Source: Macrophomina tecta
Taxonomy: Eukaryota > Ascomycota > Dothideomycetes > Botryosphaeriales > Botryosphaeriaceae
Assembly (NCBI GenBank): GCA_024180945.1
Contig: JAKSGN010000041.1
Span: forward strand, 2,480,001 to 2,544,000
Reading direction: 5' to 3'
DNA: 64,000 nucleotides
Every line of letters begins with the position of its first letter. Position 1 is the stretch's first letter. The translations under genes were made by a program, and so were the position numbers. Below the pieces are notes generated by a model. That model was not told the origin of the DNA. It saw only the letters and a list, made by a program, of their open reading frames with translations, and ran no database searches. Positions 11,205 to 22,300 of the stretch are shown in pieces.

Positions 11205-12395
11205 TCAATCCTCCTTACAGACAACTAGAGCATTGGATTGCGCGGGGCGGAAGCGCACGATGCTCATGAAGGTCGAGAAATTCACGAGCGTGCTGCAGCC
11301 CGCGTTGCTGTTCTTCCAGTCGACAAAAGCCATGATGTCGTCAATAGCCTCGGGAATATCATCAAAGCAGAAAGGGATTGCCGATATGTTCCCATCAGTC
11401 GCGATGTTGGCCTGGAAGGTGACGGTAGTGGCAACGGTCGAGCATGTGCTGGTTCTGCTGAAACGCTGCTGGCGGTCATTCATCTGGGTGCCGGGGTCGG
11501 GACTAGTAGTTTTGGAGAGAGATGCCTCTTGGACGGGAAAGTCGCGGTTGGGCGCAGTGTTGGCGCGAGCGGACTGCTGGGAGGCAGAGGAATCCGAGCG
11601 GTATCCTCCTGCGTGGTAAGATGGTCCAGAGTAAGGTGGCGCACGCTTCATACCTCTAGGGGATCTCGGCGAGGTTGAGTTGGAGCGGAGCGTTGAGGTA
11701 GGAGAGATGGGCCGGGGGCTGCTCGGAGGGATCTTGACACCTCCAGGAAGGGTAATCGCTGAATTGCTCCAGTAGACGCTCTCAGCTGGCATAGCAATCG
11801 CACTTGGTGTAATGAGAGGGGACATGGAGGCCTGGATGGGCTTGGGAGAAGGAACAGGAGCAGACTCGCGCATATTCACCGTGGCCCGGGGCTGCTGCGG
11901 GGTTGAAGCATCTCCAGCCGAATCAACGATATTGGCCTGGACTGCGGCCGGTCTCACTGCGTATCTGGAAAGGTCAAGGCCTCTGACGGGAAAGCCATTC
12001 TTAGTCGCGCTCAGGACCAGTGCGCCTTCGTCCATGATGGTAGGGTCAGCCTTGACAGCAGTCTCCCAAATGTTTTCGATCTTGGCGTAGTTGAAAGTGT
12101 TGGAAGTGACGGTGATAGGACAACCAAACTCAACGCTGGGCCTGATGAAGTCTTTGTAAAGCCAGCTAGCGTCGCCCTTGTGATCGGACTTAATGACCTT
12201 ATAGACCTGCTTGAGGATGTGACGGGAGAGCTCGAGCTGGACGGTCTCTACCTGAACTTCGCTCAGATCTTCGCGCTGATGTTGATGCTGCGAGTGGTAA
12301 TCATTACGGGAGTCTTGAAAGGGAGGGGAGGAAGAGTTGCCCACCGACCTGCGGAGGTCCGTGAGGGTAGTTGTTCTGCTTACCTTGTCAGTCAT
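11205..12395 (-). CDS. hypothetical protein with conserved N-terminal helical region
   Basis: A single exon of 396 aa. Residues ~45-135 look ordered: 'VQLELSRHILKQVYKVIKSD', 'ASWLYKDFIRPSVEFGCPIT', 'IENIWETAVKADPTIMDEGA'. The following ~170 residues are Pro/Ser-rich and disordered, and a second ordered piece closes the protein ('IPFCFDDIPEAIDDIMAFVD'). I do not recognise the family. No membrane segment, signal or catalytic motif is seen. A GTAAGC sequence right after the fourth codon could serve as a splice donor, but the only nearby acceptor would make a 35-nt intron, too short, so the open frame is kept. Transcribed toward the gene ending at 9827. Confidence 0.7.
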   Translation of the reverse strand: MTDKVSRTTTLTDLRRSVGNSSSPPFQDSRNDYHSQHQHQREDLSEVQVETVQLELSRHILKQVYKVIKSDHKGDASWLYKDFIRPSVEFGCPITVTSNTFNYAKIENIWETAVKADPTIMDEGALVLSATKNGFPVRGLDLSRYAVRPAAVQANIVDSAGDASTPQQPRATVNMRESAPVPSPKPIQASMSPLITPSAIAMPAESVYWSNSAITLPGGVKIPPSSPRPISPTSTLRSNSTSPRSPRGMKRAPPYSGPSYHAGGYRSDSSASQQSARANTAPNRDFPVQEASLSKTTSPDPGTQMNDRQQRFSRTSTCSTVATTVTFQANIATDGNISAIPFCFDDIPEAIDDIMAFVDWKNSNAGCSTLVNFSTFMSIVRFRPAQSNALVVCKED

Positions 12396-12807
12396 GTCGA
12401 CAAGTCAACGCTGAGACGCTGTGGGGCTCCGCACGAGCGGCCAAGCCAGATGCGCTGGGTGTGTGCGAAGATTTCCAAGCAGTGAGGTGGAGGAGGCAGC
12501 AAGAAGCCCAAAGAAGTAGAAGACATCGATCAGGGAAGTGGCGCGTGTGCAATCGCGTCGCTGCCGATTCGAGCAGGCGCGTTGCTGCCTACGTCAGGTA
12601 ATAATCGGGTAACAGTTCCCAGCACATCGGCCACAACCCCCCGCTGTTCCTTGAGTGATTGGAGGCACCCTTAGACCCTCGGCCAGGGACTCTATACGCA
12701 TTGCAGATCAATTAGTCCCTAGAGGTATCTATTTCTTCGCACAGTTAGGCCATGCTCATCGATAATCCTGAAGTGAGTCTGACAGTAATTTACATTCGCA
12801 TTTATAT
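12396..12807. other. intergenic, orphan 5' end to CFD1 3' end
   Basis: About 410 bp: promoter of the orphan gene and 3' UTR of CFD1, both minus-strand. Nothing else seen. Confidence 0.6.
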
Positions 12808-13755
12808 TCAAGCTCCCTCGATGGTAGTGACTACCTGCTTTACGATGCCGTCAAAAAGTGGGTATAAAGAACAGTCCGTGTACTTGTCAACCAGCGCCCC
12901 CGGTTCTTTCTTTGGCTCTTCTCCCTCGCTTGCCTGACCATTATCCGTCGTTGGCATCTCGTTACCCTGGACAACCGTTCCCTTGGGATATACAGGTCGC
13001 TTGCCCTCTTCGATTAGCATGACGAATGCGGGATCGATCGGGATGCTCCCTAAAAAAGGGACGTTGTAGTCTCTGGCCATGATCTCGCCTCCACCCTTGC
13101 TGAATACGTTTGTGCACTCGCTGCAATTAGGACAGACGAATCCAGCCATATTCTCCACCACACCCAGCACCTTCAATCCCACCTTTGTACAAAAGTTCAA
13201 CTCCTTCTTGACATCTGAGATACTGATAGCTTGCGGGGTTGTGACAACGACAGCACCGGCGAGTTGCGACGGGTTGCCTGCCGTGTCCTTGAGCAGGGTC
13301 TCCAGCAGAGAAATGTGCTCGTCGGAGGTGCCCGGCGGCGTGTCAATGAGGAGATAGTCAAGGCCCGGAGGCCATAGAACCGACGACAAGAATTGGCGGA
13401 CCATGGCAGTCTTCTTCGGGCCGCGCCAGATTACGGCGTCGCCGCGGTTCGCCAAGATAAATCCCAAAGACATGACAGACAGCGGGCCGATCTTCGTCTC
13501 CACGCCCTTTTTTCCGAGTGTTTGCGCATCGTGAACGGGCACGGGAACCATGCCGCCTGGAGCTTGTGTGACTTTGGATCCCTCGACGCCGAAGAACCGC
13601 GGCACGGAAGGGCCGGTGAGGTCGATGTCGAGAACGCCGACTGAGTGGTCTTGGAGGGATAGGGTCAAGGCCAATTGCGTGGTGATGCTGGACTTGCCGA
13701 CACCACCTTTGCCCGACAGGACGAGGACAATCTTCTTGATGTTTTCGAGACCCAT
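12808..13755 (-). CDS. CFD1: cytosolic Fe-S cluster assembly scaffold ATPase Cfd1 (NUBP2)
   Basis: A single exon of 315 aa, the usual length. A deviant Walker A motif, GKGGVGKSS, occupies residues 15-23. '[14 protein letters not shown]' and '[12 protein letters not shown]' are the switch and Walker B segments of MRP/NBP35-type P-loop ATPases. The C-terminal CPxC motif (Cys208 and Cys211 in '[15 protein letters not shown]') is the bridging-cluster ligand pair. The protein lacks the long N-terminal four-cysteine region of Nbp35, which separates Cfd1/NUBP2 from Nbp35/NUBP1. Known role: with Nbp35 it forms the scaffold on which [4Fe-4S] clusters are built in the cytosol for transfer to cytosolic and nuclear apoproteins. 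An acidic stretch, '[15 protein letters not shown]', interrupts the C-terminus. Confidence 0.95.
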   Translation of the reverse strand: MGLENIKKIVLVLSGKGGVGKSSITTQLALTLSLQDHSVGVLDIDLTGPSVPRFFGVEGSKVTQAPGGMVPVPVHDAQTLGKKGVETKIGPLSVMSLGFILANRGDAVIWRGPKKTAMVRQFLSSVLWPPGLDYLLIDTPPGTSDEHISLLETLLKDTAGNPSQLAGAVVVTTPQAISISDVKKELNFCTKVGLKVLGVVENMAGFVCPNCSECTNVFSKGGGEIMARDYNVPFLGSIPIDPAFVMLIEEGKRPVYPKGTVVQGNEMPTTDNGQASEGEEPKKEPGALVDKYTDCSLYPLFDGIVKQVVTTIEGA

Positions 13756-15645
13756 GATGGTCCGAACGCGCCGTGGGCTTCAGCCTGGGTTGGGGGGGTG
13801 GTGGTCGAATGCGTTGCAGGAAGCAGACGGGAAATTTATCGGGACGGTGGCGCGGCGCATGCTTGAGTTTGCGATGAGGTGGGAGAGCGGGTTGATTTCA
13901 AAGCCCCGCCGACGTCAAGAGGTCCGGCGGTCGCTGGCCTCCGCCCGCTGCGAGATCGGCGATGCCAAGCGTTTCCGCTCCTTCTTCCGCCCGCGCAGCT
14001 GAAATGTCGCTGCCGCCGTGCGTGGCTCAATCACGCTCGCAACTCCCACGGAACTGTGTCAGGTACTCACCAAAGTCGGCTTCCGGCGTGGACGTAGTCC
14101 CATCAAAATCTCGGGACTCGATTTGCCAGATGCCACCCGATTCTTTGGTCCCACCGATTTTCAACCCGCTCCAGTTGGAGCCATTGTGTTCGGTCGCGGA
14201 CTGTTGAAGCAATCATCCGGACTGGGACGCATTCGAATCCCCTGAAAACCTAAACCTACATGATTCCTGCGACTGCTCCCAGCCGCTTTCGCTTGTAGCC
14301 AAAATTCTGCTGTAGAGCGCATTCCCCTTAAGGTTTCGTCTACCGATACAGCTTCCCACGAGAGCGGCCTCGTGCCCTGAAATCTACAACTTAGTCCTCA
14401 GAAAAACTGCTTTGCAAACCGCATATCTCAAAAATAAGAGCCCAAGTTGAGGCTGTCTACCGTTGAAAAGCGTCCGGCAAACACTAGAGCAGGAGCCGTT
14501 ACCTTACCGTACTCAATCCTGGAGCGTCGAGACGAATGCCAAATAAAGCCAACATCTCGAGTTTGCGGTTGTCTCTGCCGTCGCACTCTTGGTCAATTTC
14601 CCCACTGCTCTTGATATATCTTTATATACCTTTCCGAAACACTACTGGACTCCTGGGTCCCCCCGTTGTGTGCGACGTTCACATTCAGCATGTGGTTGAG
14701 CTTCCTGAGGCATCGCCCAAGAAAGCTCAAGCAGTCATGATGCAGCAATCCCATCAGAGTATGTAAGTGCAACATCTGACAAGTCACCAGTCCCCTGTAG
14801 CAATCTCCTGGTAGCAATCCCTCATAGTCTGCGCTCAAAATATCCCTGACAGTTTCTTCATTTTTCCCTAACATGTCAGAGTCTGATGGCCTTCGTTTCT
14901 CGCCCTCCGTGTAGTCGCCTCCTTACCTATGTAACATTATCTCTGAATAGTAGCACTGCTCCGTGAGTAAGAAAAGAGCGTCATGTGAAATGGCGGTCTA
15001 TGACACCGCCGGTGATGGATCCCATGTTCATCACTGACGAGGGTAATGAATCAGAATCGGGTAAGTGCACAGGATTTCCAGGCAGTAACTGAGCACATCC
15101 CAGGAACACAGGCTTGGGTAAGATGATCTGCTTCCGAGCCAACACAGCGGTGTGCGGTGAAACCGGTATTACGGGGGGGCTCAGGCGGCGGAGACCTTGC
15201 ACAGCCACAGCTACGGCCACACCGAGAAACGCCAAAACGGCCACTAATTATTCAGTGCCACCCGGCCAGAGAAACGGTCGACCTAATGCGGTATAAGGTG
15301 AGATTCGCAAGGGGCTGCTATGGCCTTGCGCTCTCGTGAATCTGGTTCGCCGCGGCGCAGCAGATTTAGTTCAGATCCTTCGACCCAGTTGTACTCCGCA
15401 AGTTCAACACAACTGTTGCCCCTAGATTCTGCCTTGTGCACTAAGTTGCTGAGCCGCAGCTCCACTGCTGTCTGCAGCTGAGATGTATACAACGTGATAT
15501 TTATATTTTCATTTACCTCTTGCTTCTTGTCCTTTGCGTGACACCTTCTTTTATGGCCCACGGCTGTCGGGTCTAGATTTCCTTATCTGTTGGAACACTC
15601 ATTTCCCTATATTTTCCTTTGCCTAATCGGAAAGCGGTCACCTAA
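13756..15645. other. intergenic, CFD1 to VWA-Vint gene
   Basis: 1.9 kb without a supported gene. Contains the CFD1 promoter, a decayed hairpin element (14203-14273) and short unsupported open frames. The last ~300 bp is the promoter/leader of the gene at 15646. Confidence 0.55.
14203..14273. mobile_element. hairpin element copy 3 (decayed, 71 bp)
   Basis: The left end GTTGAAGCAATCATCCGGAC is nearly consensus. The right end keeps ATGATTCCTGCGAC at exactly the expected distance, 11 of the last 14 positions matching the expected complement. The middle has diverged. Confidence 0.6.
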
Positions 15646-18424
15646 ATGGTTTCTCTCCCCACTCGCCTCAAGGACGAGCCGCAGAGCGCGTCTTCAGAAG
15701 CGTTTGAAGACGCTGTAATTCCGAGCCCCTGTAGCGATACAGAAAAAGGGTGGGAGTTCATCGTTCAAAACGACGAAACCTGTCAAAATGAAACGAACGA
15801 GACAGAATCTCAGACAGTACAGCTCAATGTGCACCCTCTCAATGACCCCAATGGTATCCTCCTGTCAATCACGCCGCCAAAGGAGCCGCCCGCATCTCTC
15901 GGCGGCAGGAAGCGCTATCCGGTGGACGTTGTCTTGGTGCTGGACGTGTCATCTAGCATGGACAAAACCGTCAAGGTGCCACAGGCAGGTGCTGCACAGG
16001 CAGCAGGCGGAAGCCTCGCCGACTCCAAGAGCGATCCCGAGCAGGAAGGTTACCATACAAGGCTGGATCTCGCTAAGAACGCGATACGCGGGATCGTCGC
16101 CGGTTTGGATGAGCGTGACAGAGTTGGAATTGTAACATTCGCCTATAATGCACACGTACGTGGATAGGCATGAGATCATTTTCCTGACCCTAGATCACTT
16201 ACAGACAGACATATAGGTCTTCAAGCCACTCACGCGCATGACAAAGGAAGCACAGGAATCCCTTTTGGCGGAAATAGACGACATCAAAGCGTATGGTGCA
16301 ACAAACTTGTGGGCTGGTCTACGCCAGGGCTACAAGATGCTTACATCGGCAGCGACGCGGCTGACTGAAGGACTGCCGGACTATTTCCTCCCTGCTGTTT
16401 ACTTACTTACGGATGGATTACCGAATGTCATGGCTCCACCCGAGGGATATGTTCCAGCACTGCGGCGGCTGATGAAGAGCGGGCCCAATCAGGCAAAGAA
16501 CCCTGTCGTTCCCACGATCCATACCTTTGGCTTTGGTTACGAGCTTCGCTCGGGTCTGCTTCAGTCCCTAGCCGAGGTTGGTGGAGGGTATTACGCTTTC
16601 ATCCCGGACGGAAGTTTTGTTGGTGAGTGTTTCCAGCCTCTTTCCCCCCATTTCGGTGGCAAAAGTACTGCAATATCGAGCGGAAGTGCATGTCTTTTCC
16701 GTTCTACATATCGGGAACTGTTGTAGTATTTCAAATCTACAAGTTTGTCCCATGTAGCGCTGTTGGTTTACTGATGACGGAATCCAGCTACGATATTCAA
16801 TCACGCCTTCGCTAACCTCAACATTACATTCACAACATCTGCGAAGCTGAGAGTTATTGTTGCTGGAGCCTCCGAGGTACCGCTTCCGCTTGATGGAGCA
16901 GCAATCTACAAAGAAGAAGACGGTACCCTGGAGATATCTCTTTACAACCTACAGTACGGTCAGCAACGTAACATATTCCTCAAGCGACCAAACGAATCTA
17001 ATCCGGCCAACCTGTCCTCGGCTACCATAACTGCCTGCCTGGACTATACTGGACCTAGTTCGATGTCCAAGCAAATCCGCAGTGTTCATAAAGGAGCGGA
17101 CACTTCTGGATCTCCATCTCCCTCTTTCGCATACTACCACCTGCACCGGGCGCTGGTCTGCGAGTTCCTGGCCTCCCTATCCCACGCCAACACAGTAGAC
17201 GAATACATGCCCATCACATCCGACGAGCTCGACGATGCACTCACGAGGCTCAACACCTTAACAGAGCGCATCAAGAGCAGCGGGCACACAGGCGAGCTGC
17301 ACAAGTCCATCCTCCGAGACCTCCGCAGCGACCTCGACCTCTCCCGCCGCAACGCCGACGACCCAGCTGGCCAGATCCAAAAAGCTCTGAGCAAAGCCGA
17401 CTGGTTTGAGAAGTGGGGCGCGCACTACCGTCAGTACCGCAAAAGAGCCCCTCCTCCCACCCAAGCCCCCACAACTAACTCCCCAGTTCATCCAGTCCCA
17501 TCCATCCTCCACGCCTACCGCCACCAGCTCTGCCTCAACGAAAAAGACCCGGGCCCCAAGACCTTCATCGCGCACAACGCCCTCTTCGACCACTTCAAGC
17601 AACGCCAGTCCGACGCCTGGGACACCATCGAGGAGCGCCTGGCCCGGCTCCTCCACACCAACGACACCAACTCCTCCTCGCCTTCATCCCTCCCCCCCTC
17701 GCACCAACCCCATGCCGGCGCCCCGCCCACTTACGCCGCCTCCCGCGGCGCGTCGCACGGCCACCACCCCCCTGCGCGCATCACCATGGCCGCCTACAAC
17801 AACCCGGACAACCCATGCTTCGCGGGCCCGTCGCGCATCCAACTCGCGAGTGGGCGCCGTATTCCCGTCAGCCGGCTGCGCGCGGGCATGCGAGTGCGCA
17901 CGCCGGCAGGGCCGCGGCGCGTCGCCGCGGTGATGAGGACGGCGCCAACAACATCTCCCGTCGCGCTGTGTCGGCTGGGGCAATTGCTTGTGACGCCGTG
18001 GCACCCGGTGCTGCATGAGCGGACGGGGACGTGGGTTTTTCCGGCGCAGGTGGTAGCGGATGTGGATGTGTGCGGGAGGGGTGGAGGAAGGAGAAGGGTG
18101 GATGTGTATTCGGTGTTGTTGGAGGAGCGGGGCGGAGGAGGGCCTGCGGCGCATGCGGTGCGCGTGGGTGGGTGGTGGTGTGTGACGCTGGGGCATGGGG
18201 TGATGGAGAGGAGGGCGGGAGATGCGCGTGGACATGAGTTCTTTGGGGATTATGGGAGGGTGGTGTGGGAGATGAGGAAGCTGCGGAAGGGTAGGGGAGG
18301 TGTGTTGAGGTGTGGTGGGATGAGGAGAGATGAAAGAACAGGATTGGCTTGTGGGTTTGAAAGGCTGACGGTGAAAGGCAGTGATATTTTAGAAAAGAGT
18401 CGAAATAGGAGCATGATGGTTTAG
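15646..18424 (+). CDS. VWA domain protein with C-terminal Vint (Hint/intein-like) domain
   Basis: Three exons, 15646-16155, 16217-16622 and 16788-18424, give 850 aa. The VWA domain carries a MIDAS DxSxS motif (DVSSSMD at 100-106), with the later Thr ('GATNLWAGL') and Asp ('LLTDGLPNV') in place. A middle region matches the Vwaint linker type. A Hint fold then starts at Cys649 (CFAGPSRIQLASG) with the TPWHP block at Thr708-His711. Family knowledge: this VWA-Vwaint-Vint order is known in fungi and protists, and Hint domains self-cleave in hedgehogs and inteins. The canonical HN-C/S/T end of an intein is not seen, so splicing is unlikely; N-S shift-type cleavage at Cys649 is possible but inferred. 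The terminal ~60 residues are low-complexity and basic. The second intron (165 nt) is long for this region. Confidence 0.85.
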
Positions 18425-18525
18425 GATTTACGCTGTAGACTGTGGGCGGTTTGTATGACACTTTACCAATTTACACACGGATGGATGAAATGGAACCGCA
18501 AGAAGTCATCCCAACGAGTTGGACC

Positions 18526-18548
18526 TTTTTTTTTTTTTTTTTTTTTTT
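18526..18548. repeat. poly-T tract (23 nt)
   Basis: Homopolymer visible directly, ~100 bp past the VWA-Vint stop codon. Confidence 0.9.
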
Positions 18549-19043
18549 AGCATGGCCTGGCTCTCGGCGCACATACGTACCGTACGAATGGTGATAAAGA
18601 AAAATGCAAATGCAGCCAACCACAAGGGAACTGGGTTTTTATGAAATCCGTTAGCAGTGGCCCTCCTTAATCGCTGGCACCCTAAATTCACCTGCCATTT
18701 TCGCAAAGTGCAATGAGGTCGGTAGGGATATCACTTGCCTTAGATTGCAACGGCACGATGAATCGTCGTAGCCGTAGGGCGGAAATGGTTGATGAGCCGG
18801 ATGGCGAAACGCCACGAAGAGCGCCCACTCGTAAGCATGACACCGAGCACACCATCAACGTCACACATATCCGAGGTAGCATTCAAATGCGAGGTTAAAA
18901 ATCCAAATCTCATGACCGTCTTGTCTGCATAGCTCCAAAAATAATCCATTCCGTCTTTTGAACAATGCGACGCAGGGTATTGTAACAGGACAGAGAGATA
19001 AAAAAAGATACTATATCAGCTTTAACCTAAAATTACGGAAGCC

Positions 19044-19059
19044 TTTTTTTTTTTTTTTT
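19044..19059. repeat. poly-T tract (16 nt)
   Basis: Homopolymer visible directly in the convergent intergenic space. Confidence 0.9.
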
Positions 19060-19498
19060 GGAGAGTGATGTCTTCGGCTTACTCTAGGGAGATCGACCGA
19101 GATCCTCTTGGGTATAACGAGCAGAGGAAAAAAAAAAGTCAGAAGATGATGCCCGCTGCTTCTCCAAACCAGGGAGATTGTCAAGCTTCGGCAAGATCGA
19201 TATAGACCGCAAATGTAAGGAAACAAGCTCCAACGCTATGTGGATCCTAAGACCGTGTAATGACAGCCACCGCAGAGACCCACCTCCCAAATCACTGTCT
19301 TATGCGGCATAGCCGCGGGTATGAGAACGAAATCGCAAAAACTGGTGGCAGAACCAGCCGACCCTTCAGTACTAAGAACAAGGAAGAAAATCAAATTACC
19401 AGAACAAACGAAAAGACCTCGGCCGTGGGACCACGTCAAAAGTAAGTAACAAATTACGCCGATCCCGCCTTTTTAATTCCGCTTTCTCGTTGGTAACA

Positions 19499-22300
19499 TT
19501 AATGCGAGCGGTCGATGACAGGGGCATGGGGTTGATTGGAAGCCACACGTTCAAGCAGACTGCCCGGCTGAAACCGGTTGTCCTCGCTGAAATCGATCAT
19601 GGGGCCCTTCGCCTTGCTACCGTCCATGACGCCGTGGCCAAAAGGTGCTGCGGATGCCGTGGGGCCGAATGTCGCAGATGCGAGCAAACCACGCCCAGTA
19701 AAAGCTGCATCATCATTTTCCGGCACATTGGAGTGATTGTTCGCAATGTAGTTGATCTTCTGCCCATGACCTCGCAAGCTCTTGGTACGGTCAATACCAG
19801 AAGTGCCTGGCCGCGATCCGCTGATGTCACGGCGGGCTCGCCAATCTTGACTGGGCGGAATGGGAATGGGTACGTCCGGACTTGTGGCAGCGTCCACGAG
19901 ACCACCGGGTCCCACTTGCTCAGGACGGAAACCTTTTCCATTTTTCGCGAACTGCGGAGGCTCCTTGTACTGCGGCGTCAAATCGACGAGGGGCTTCGGC
20001 ATGGCGCGGCGGGTACTGGGGGTCCGTTTAAACTCTCCCGACTCCCGCCCACGGTTTGAGCGGACAGAAGCCATGCGTTGTGGGCGCCCGCCGTCCAATG
20101 AGGCCCGGGTGCCGCGCGTAGCGTCGGCAGAGCTCAGTAGAGAGGGACCCTCGGTAAATGGTCCGGCGTTCTTGCCGCTCTTTTCCCGCTCAGCGAGCTG
20201 CTTCTGGCGTTGAGAATAAGCACGACCAAGGAGACCAGTGGCAGCAAAGGTTCCATCTTCATCCTCTGACGGTATTTGCTGAACCAGTGATGTCGGCGAC
20301 GTAACGTTTGAGTGAGGAGTGAGGTGAGTGGGTGAGGTGATCTGCGGATGCTCGCGGGACCGCACCGAAGGCTTCCGGCCGGGAATGGCCCCACTGTTTG
20401 TTGATCCGGATTCTTTATCAATCGGAGATCTCGCACTGTTCGATTCTGGGGCCAAGCCAGAGGAGTCGAATTGAGTCATGTCCAAAAGGGGCTTAAAAGA
20501 TCCCAGCTGATAATGCGAGTCTATCGACGCGCTAGGACGATGAACAGCCATGGAAGGCACTGCGGCTTGATTTCCAGAAACTTGGCGAGACGCCGAACCA
20601 TTTGCAAGGGCCTGTTGTTCAGCCGCCTTAGCTTTCTTCTGGCCCTCTCCCATGACATTGACCAGGTACCAGCTCCTCCAGCCCTGAACGGCGCTGTAGA
20701 AATCGGCGGCGACATTCTTGTCGTTTGAGCAGAAGAAGTGTACAAAGGTTGAAGTCGACATGAACATGGTAGACTTTTGCTGGCTCTTGATCGCAAAGCA
20801 GTACTTCTTCGGCGGCTTCACCTTGCGGGATTTCGCCTCAGCACTGGGACTGTAGATATCAAAATCCGACATATGACAAACGTTGGTTGAGTCTTTCCCG
20901 CCTTCATTCTTTGCCAATAGCACTTGACCGTCATTCCTCAGCGTGACGAACCTCTTGGACCACTTTCCCGGCTTTTGGGAGTACTGCATCCAACAAGAAT
21001 AGCCATCGGGCTTCTCCGAAGGCACGGAGCTAGCCTTAAGCTCAGTGTCATTGCCGCCGGTCGGGGAGTCGACTAAAATCAGCGTATTCTGCATATCGTC
21101 ATCCCAGGAGTTGAGGACGTCACGAACGTGCTCATAGTTCCGGAGCGGACGCTGGACACTAGCCTTCGTAAAGAACTCCAACAGTACGGATGCCTTCGCG
21201 TCGATTCCCTCAGACAGGACGGTTGAAGCAGTTCGTATGAGGTCCTGAGGAGTAGTGGTTGGCGTAACAGGGAGCAGCATCTTCTTCTTGTTGCATTCAA
21301 CCATGACGCGCCTGTCACCAGCATTGACAGCAGAGACGGGCGCGTCAATTCCCGGCACGACACCGCCGCCACCGGCCTTGATGTAAGCATCAGGGTTGTC
21401 GTTGTGGCTGACTTGACGCGGCTTTGCAGCGGGAATGAACTCGCCATCCGGCTGCTGCTCATCCCTGCGCCTACGCAAGAAACCGGCCAGCCGTTCCTTC
21501 TTGCGCGACGAAGCAGGGCTTTGAGGAGAGGGTGGTACCGGAGGAGCGTCCGACTCGGAGCTCGCGGTGGCTGTCTTGGCAGTGCGCGGTCTCTCCCGTT
21601 CAATTGCGCGCTGCTTCTCCTCCTCCTCTTCCTGGCGGGCTCGTGCCGCCTGCGCGCGCGCAGCCTCCTGCCGCGCCCTCAAATCTTCCGCCCTCTTCTC
21701 CTGGTATTGGCGGATGCGCTCCGCATTGCGACGCTCAGCCTCCTCGGCGGCCTGCCGCGTGCGCTGCTTCTCGGCCTCCTCGATCTTGGCTCTCTTCTCC
21801 GCCTTGAGCTGGGCGTTCATGCGAGCCTGCCGCTGAGTTTCGCCCTCCAACAGCCTGCGCGCCTCCTCTCGAGCTCGCGAAGGGGAGTCGGAGCCAGTCG
21901 GATTCGGTGCCGGTTCCTGTGCTTTCGCGGTCGCAGGCCTGGCTTGCGGGAGATTCGGGGCGCCATTGGGATTGCTGACGGCACGCACGCGACGCTGCTC
22001 ACGGGTAGCCGACGGCTGGACAGGCTGGGTCGGGGCGTGGGGGATGTGGCTGGGGAGCGGAGGAGCGCTGGAGTCGTGTGCGATGGGTGCAGTGGCAGTC
22101 TGAGGGCGCTGGCGGTGGTAGCGCGACATGCTGCGGCTCACGGTAGCCGGCTTGGGAGGCGGCTGAACGGAGTCTGGTGGTGGAGGCATCGCGGGCAGAT
22201 CATGCTGGTGTTGCTGGTGCGCGCGGCGGACAGAGCGATAGCGCGAGAACTTGGGTTCCTGTTGGGCGGGCTGGGGGGCTGGGATGTCTGCAGCCGCCAT
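19499..22300 (-). CDS. RA-PH domain adaptor protein (MRL/RIAM-like architecture)
   Basis: A single exon of 933 aa starting at the ATG of 'MAAADIPAPQPAQQEPKFS'. The frame is open further upstream, but that part looks like leader. A Pro/Gln-rich N-terminus is followed by a long charged coiled coil at ~142-237 (EEARRLLEGETQRQARM...). A ubiquitin-like Ras-association domain follows at ~327-410 ('RVMVECNKKKMLLPVTPTTT'). A PH domain at ~429-548 ('DGYSCWMQYSQKPGKWSKRF' to 'QGWRSWYLVN') comes after, then a ~380-residue disordered Ser/Pro tail. Tandem RA-PH is the integrated unit of the animal Mig10/RIAM/lamellipodin family, which couples small GTPases and phosphoinositides to actin. A similar cortical or polarity role is inferred here, not shown. 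The product probably acts at the plasma membrane. Confidence 0.85.
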   Translation of the reverse strand: MAAADIPAPQPAQQEPKFSRYRSVRRAHQQHQHDLPAMPPPPDSVQPPPKPATVSRSMSRYHRQRPQTATAPIAHDSSAPPLPSHIPHAPTQPVQPSATREQRRVRAVSNPNGAPNLPQARPATAKAQEPAPNPTGSDSPSRAREEARRLLEGETQRQARMNAQLKAEKRAKIEEAEKQRTRQAAEEAERRNAERIRQYQEKRAEDLRARQEAARAQAARARQEEEEEKQRAIERERPRTAKTATASSESDAPPVPPSPQSPASSRKKERLAGFLRRRRDEQQPDGEFIPAAKPRQVSHNDNPDAYIKAGGGGVVPGIDAPVSAVNAGDRRVMVECNKKKMLLPVTPTTTPQDLIRTASTVLSEGIDAKASVLLEFFTKASVQRPLRNYEHVRDVLNSWDDDMQNTLILVDSPTGGNDTELKASSVPSEKPDGYSCWMQYSQKPGKWSKRFVTLRNDGQVLLAKNEGGKDSTNVCHMSDFDIYSPSAEAKSRKVKPPKKYCFAIKSQQKSTMFMSTSTFVHFFCSNDKNVAADFYSAVQGWRSWYLVNVMGEGQKKAKAAEQQALANGSASRQVSGNQAAVPSMAVHRPSASIDSHYQLGSFKPLLDMTQFDSSGLAPESNSARSPIDKESGSTNSGAIPGRKPSVRSREHPQITSPTHLTPHSNVTSPTSLVQQIPSEDEDGTFAATGLLGRAYSQRQKQLAEREKSGKNAGPFTEGPSLLSSADATRGTRASLDGGRPQRMASVRSNRGRESGEFKRTPSTRRAMPKPLVDLTPQYKEPPQFAKNGKGFRPEQVGPGGLVDAATSPDVPIPIPPSQDWRARRDISGSRPGTSGIDRTKSLRGHGQKINYIANNHSNVPENDDAAFTGRGLLASATFGPTASAAPFGHGVMDGSKAKGPMIDFSEDNRFQPGSLLERVASNQPHAPVIDRSH

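Larger units (their letters stand above)
18425..19498. other. intergenic between convergent genes, T-rich
   Basis: About 1.1 kb with T runs at 18526-18548 and 19044-19059 and an A run near 19130. It separates the 3' ends of the VWA-Vint and RA-PH genes. No gene seen. Confidence 0.6.

Noticed and set aside
12360..12395. Intron near the start of the orphan gene at 12395
   Set aside because: The GTAAGC donor has only a 35-nt-distant acceptor, below the size of the other introns here.
17684..18461. Long minus-strand open frames under the Vint domain
   Set aside because: They are shadows of a GC-rich, codon-biased plus-strand exon; His/Pro-rich low-complexity content and no start context.
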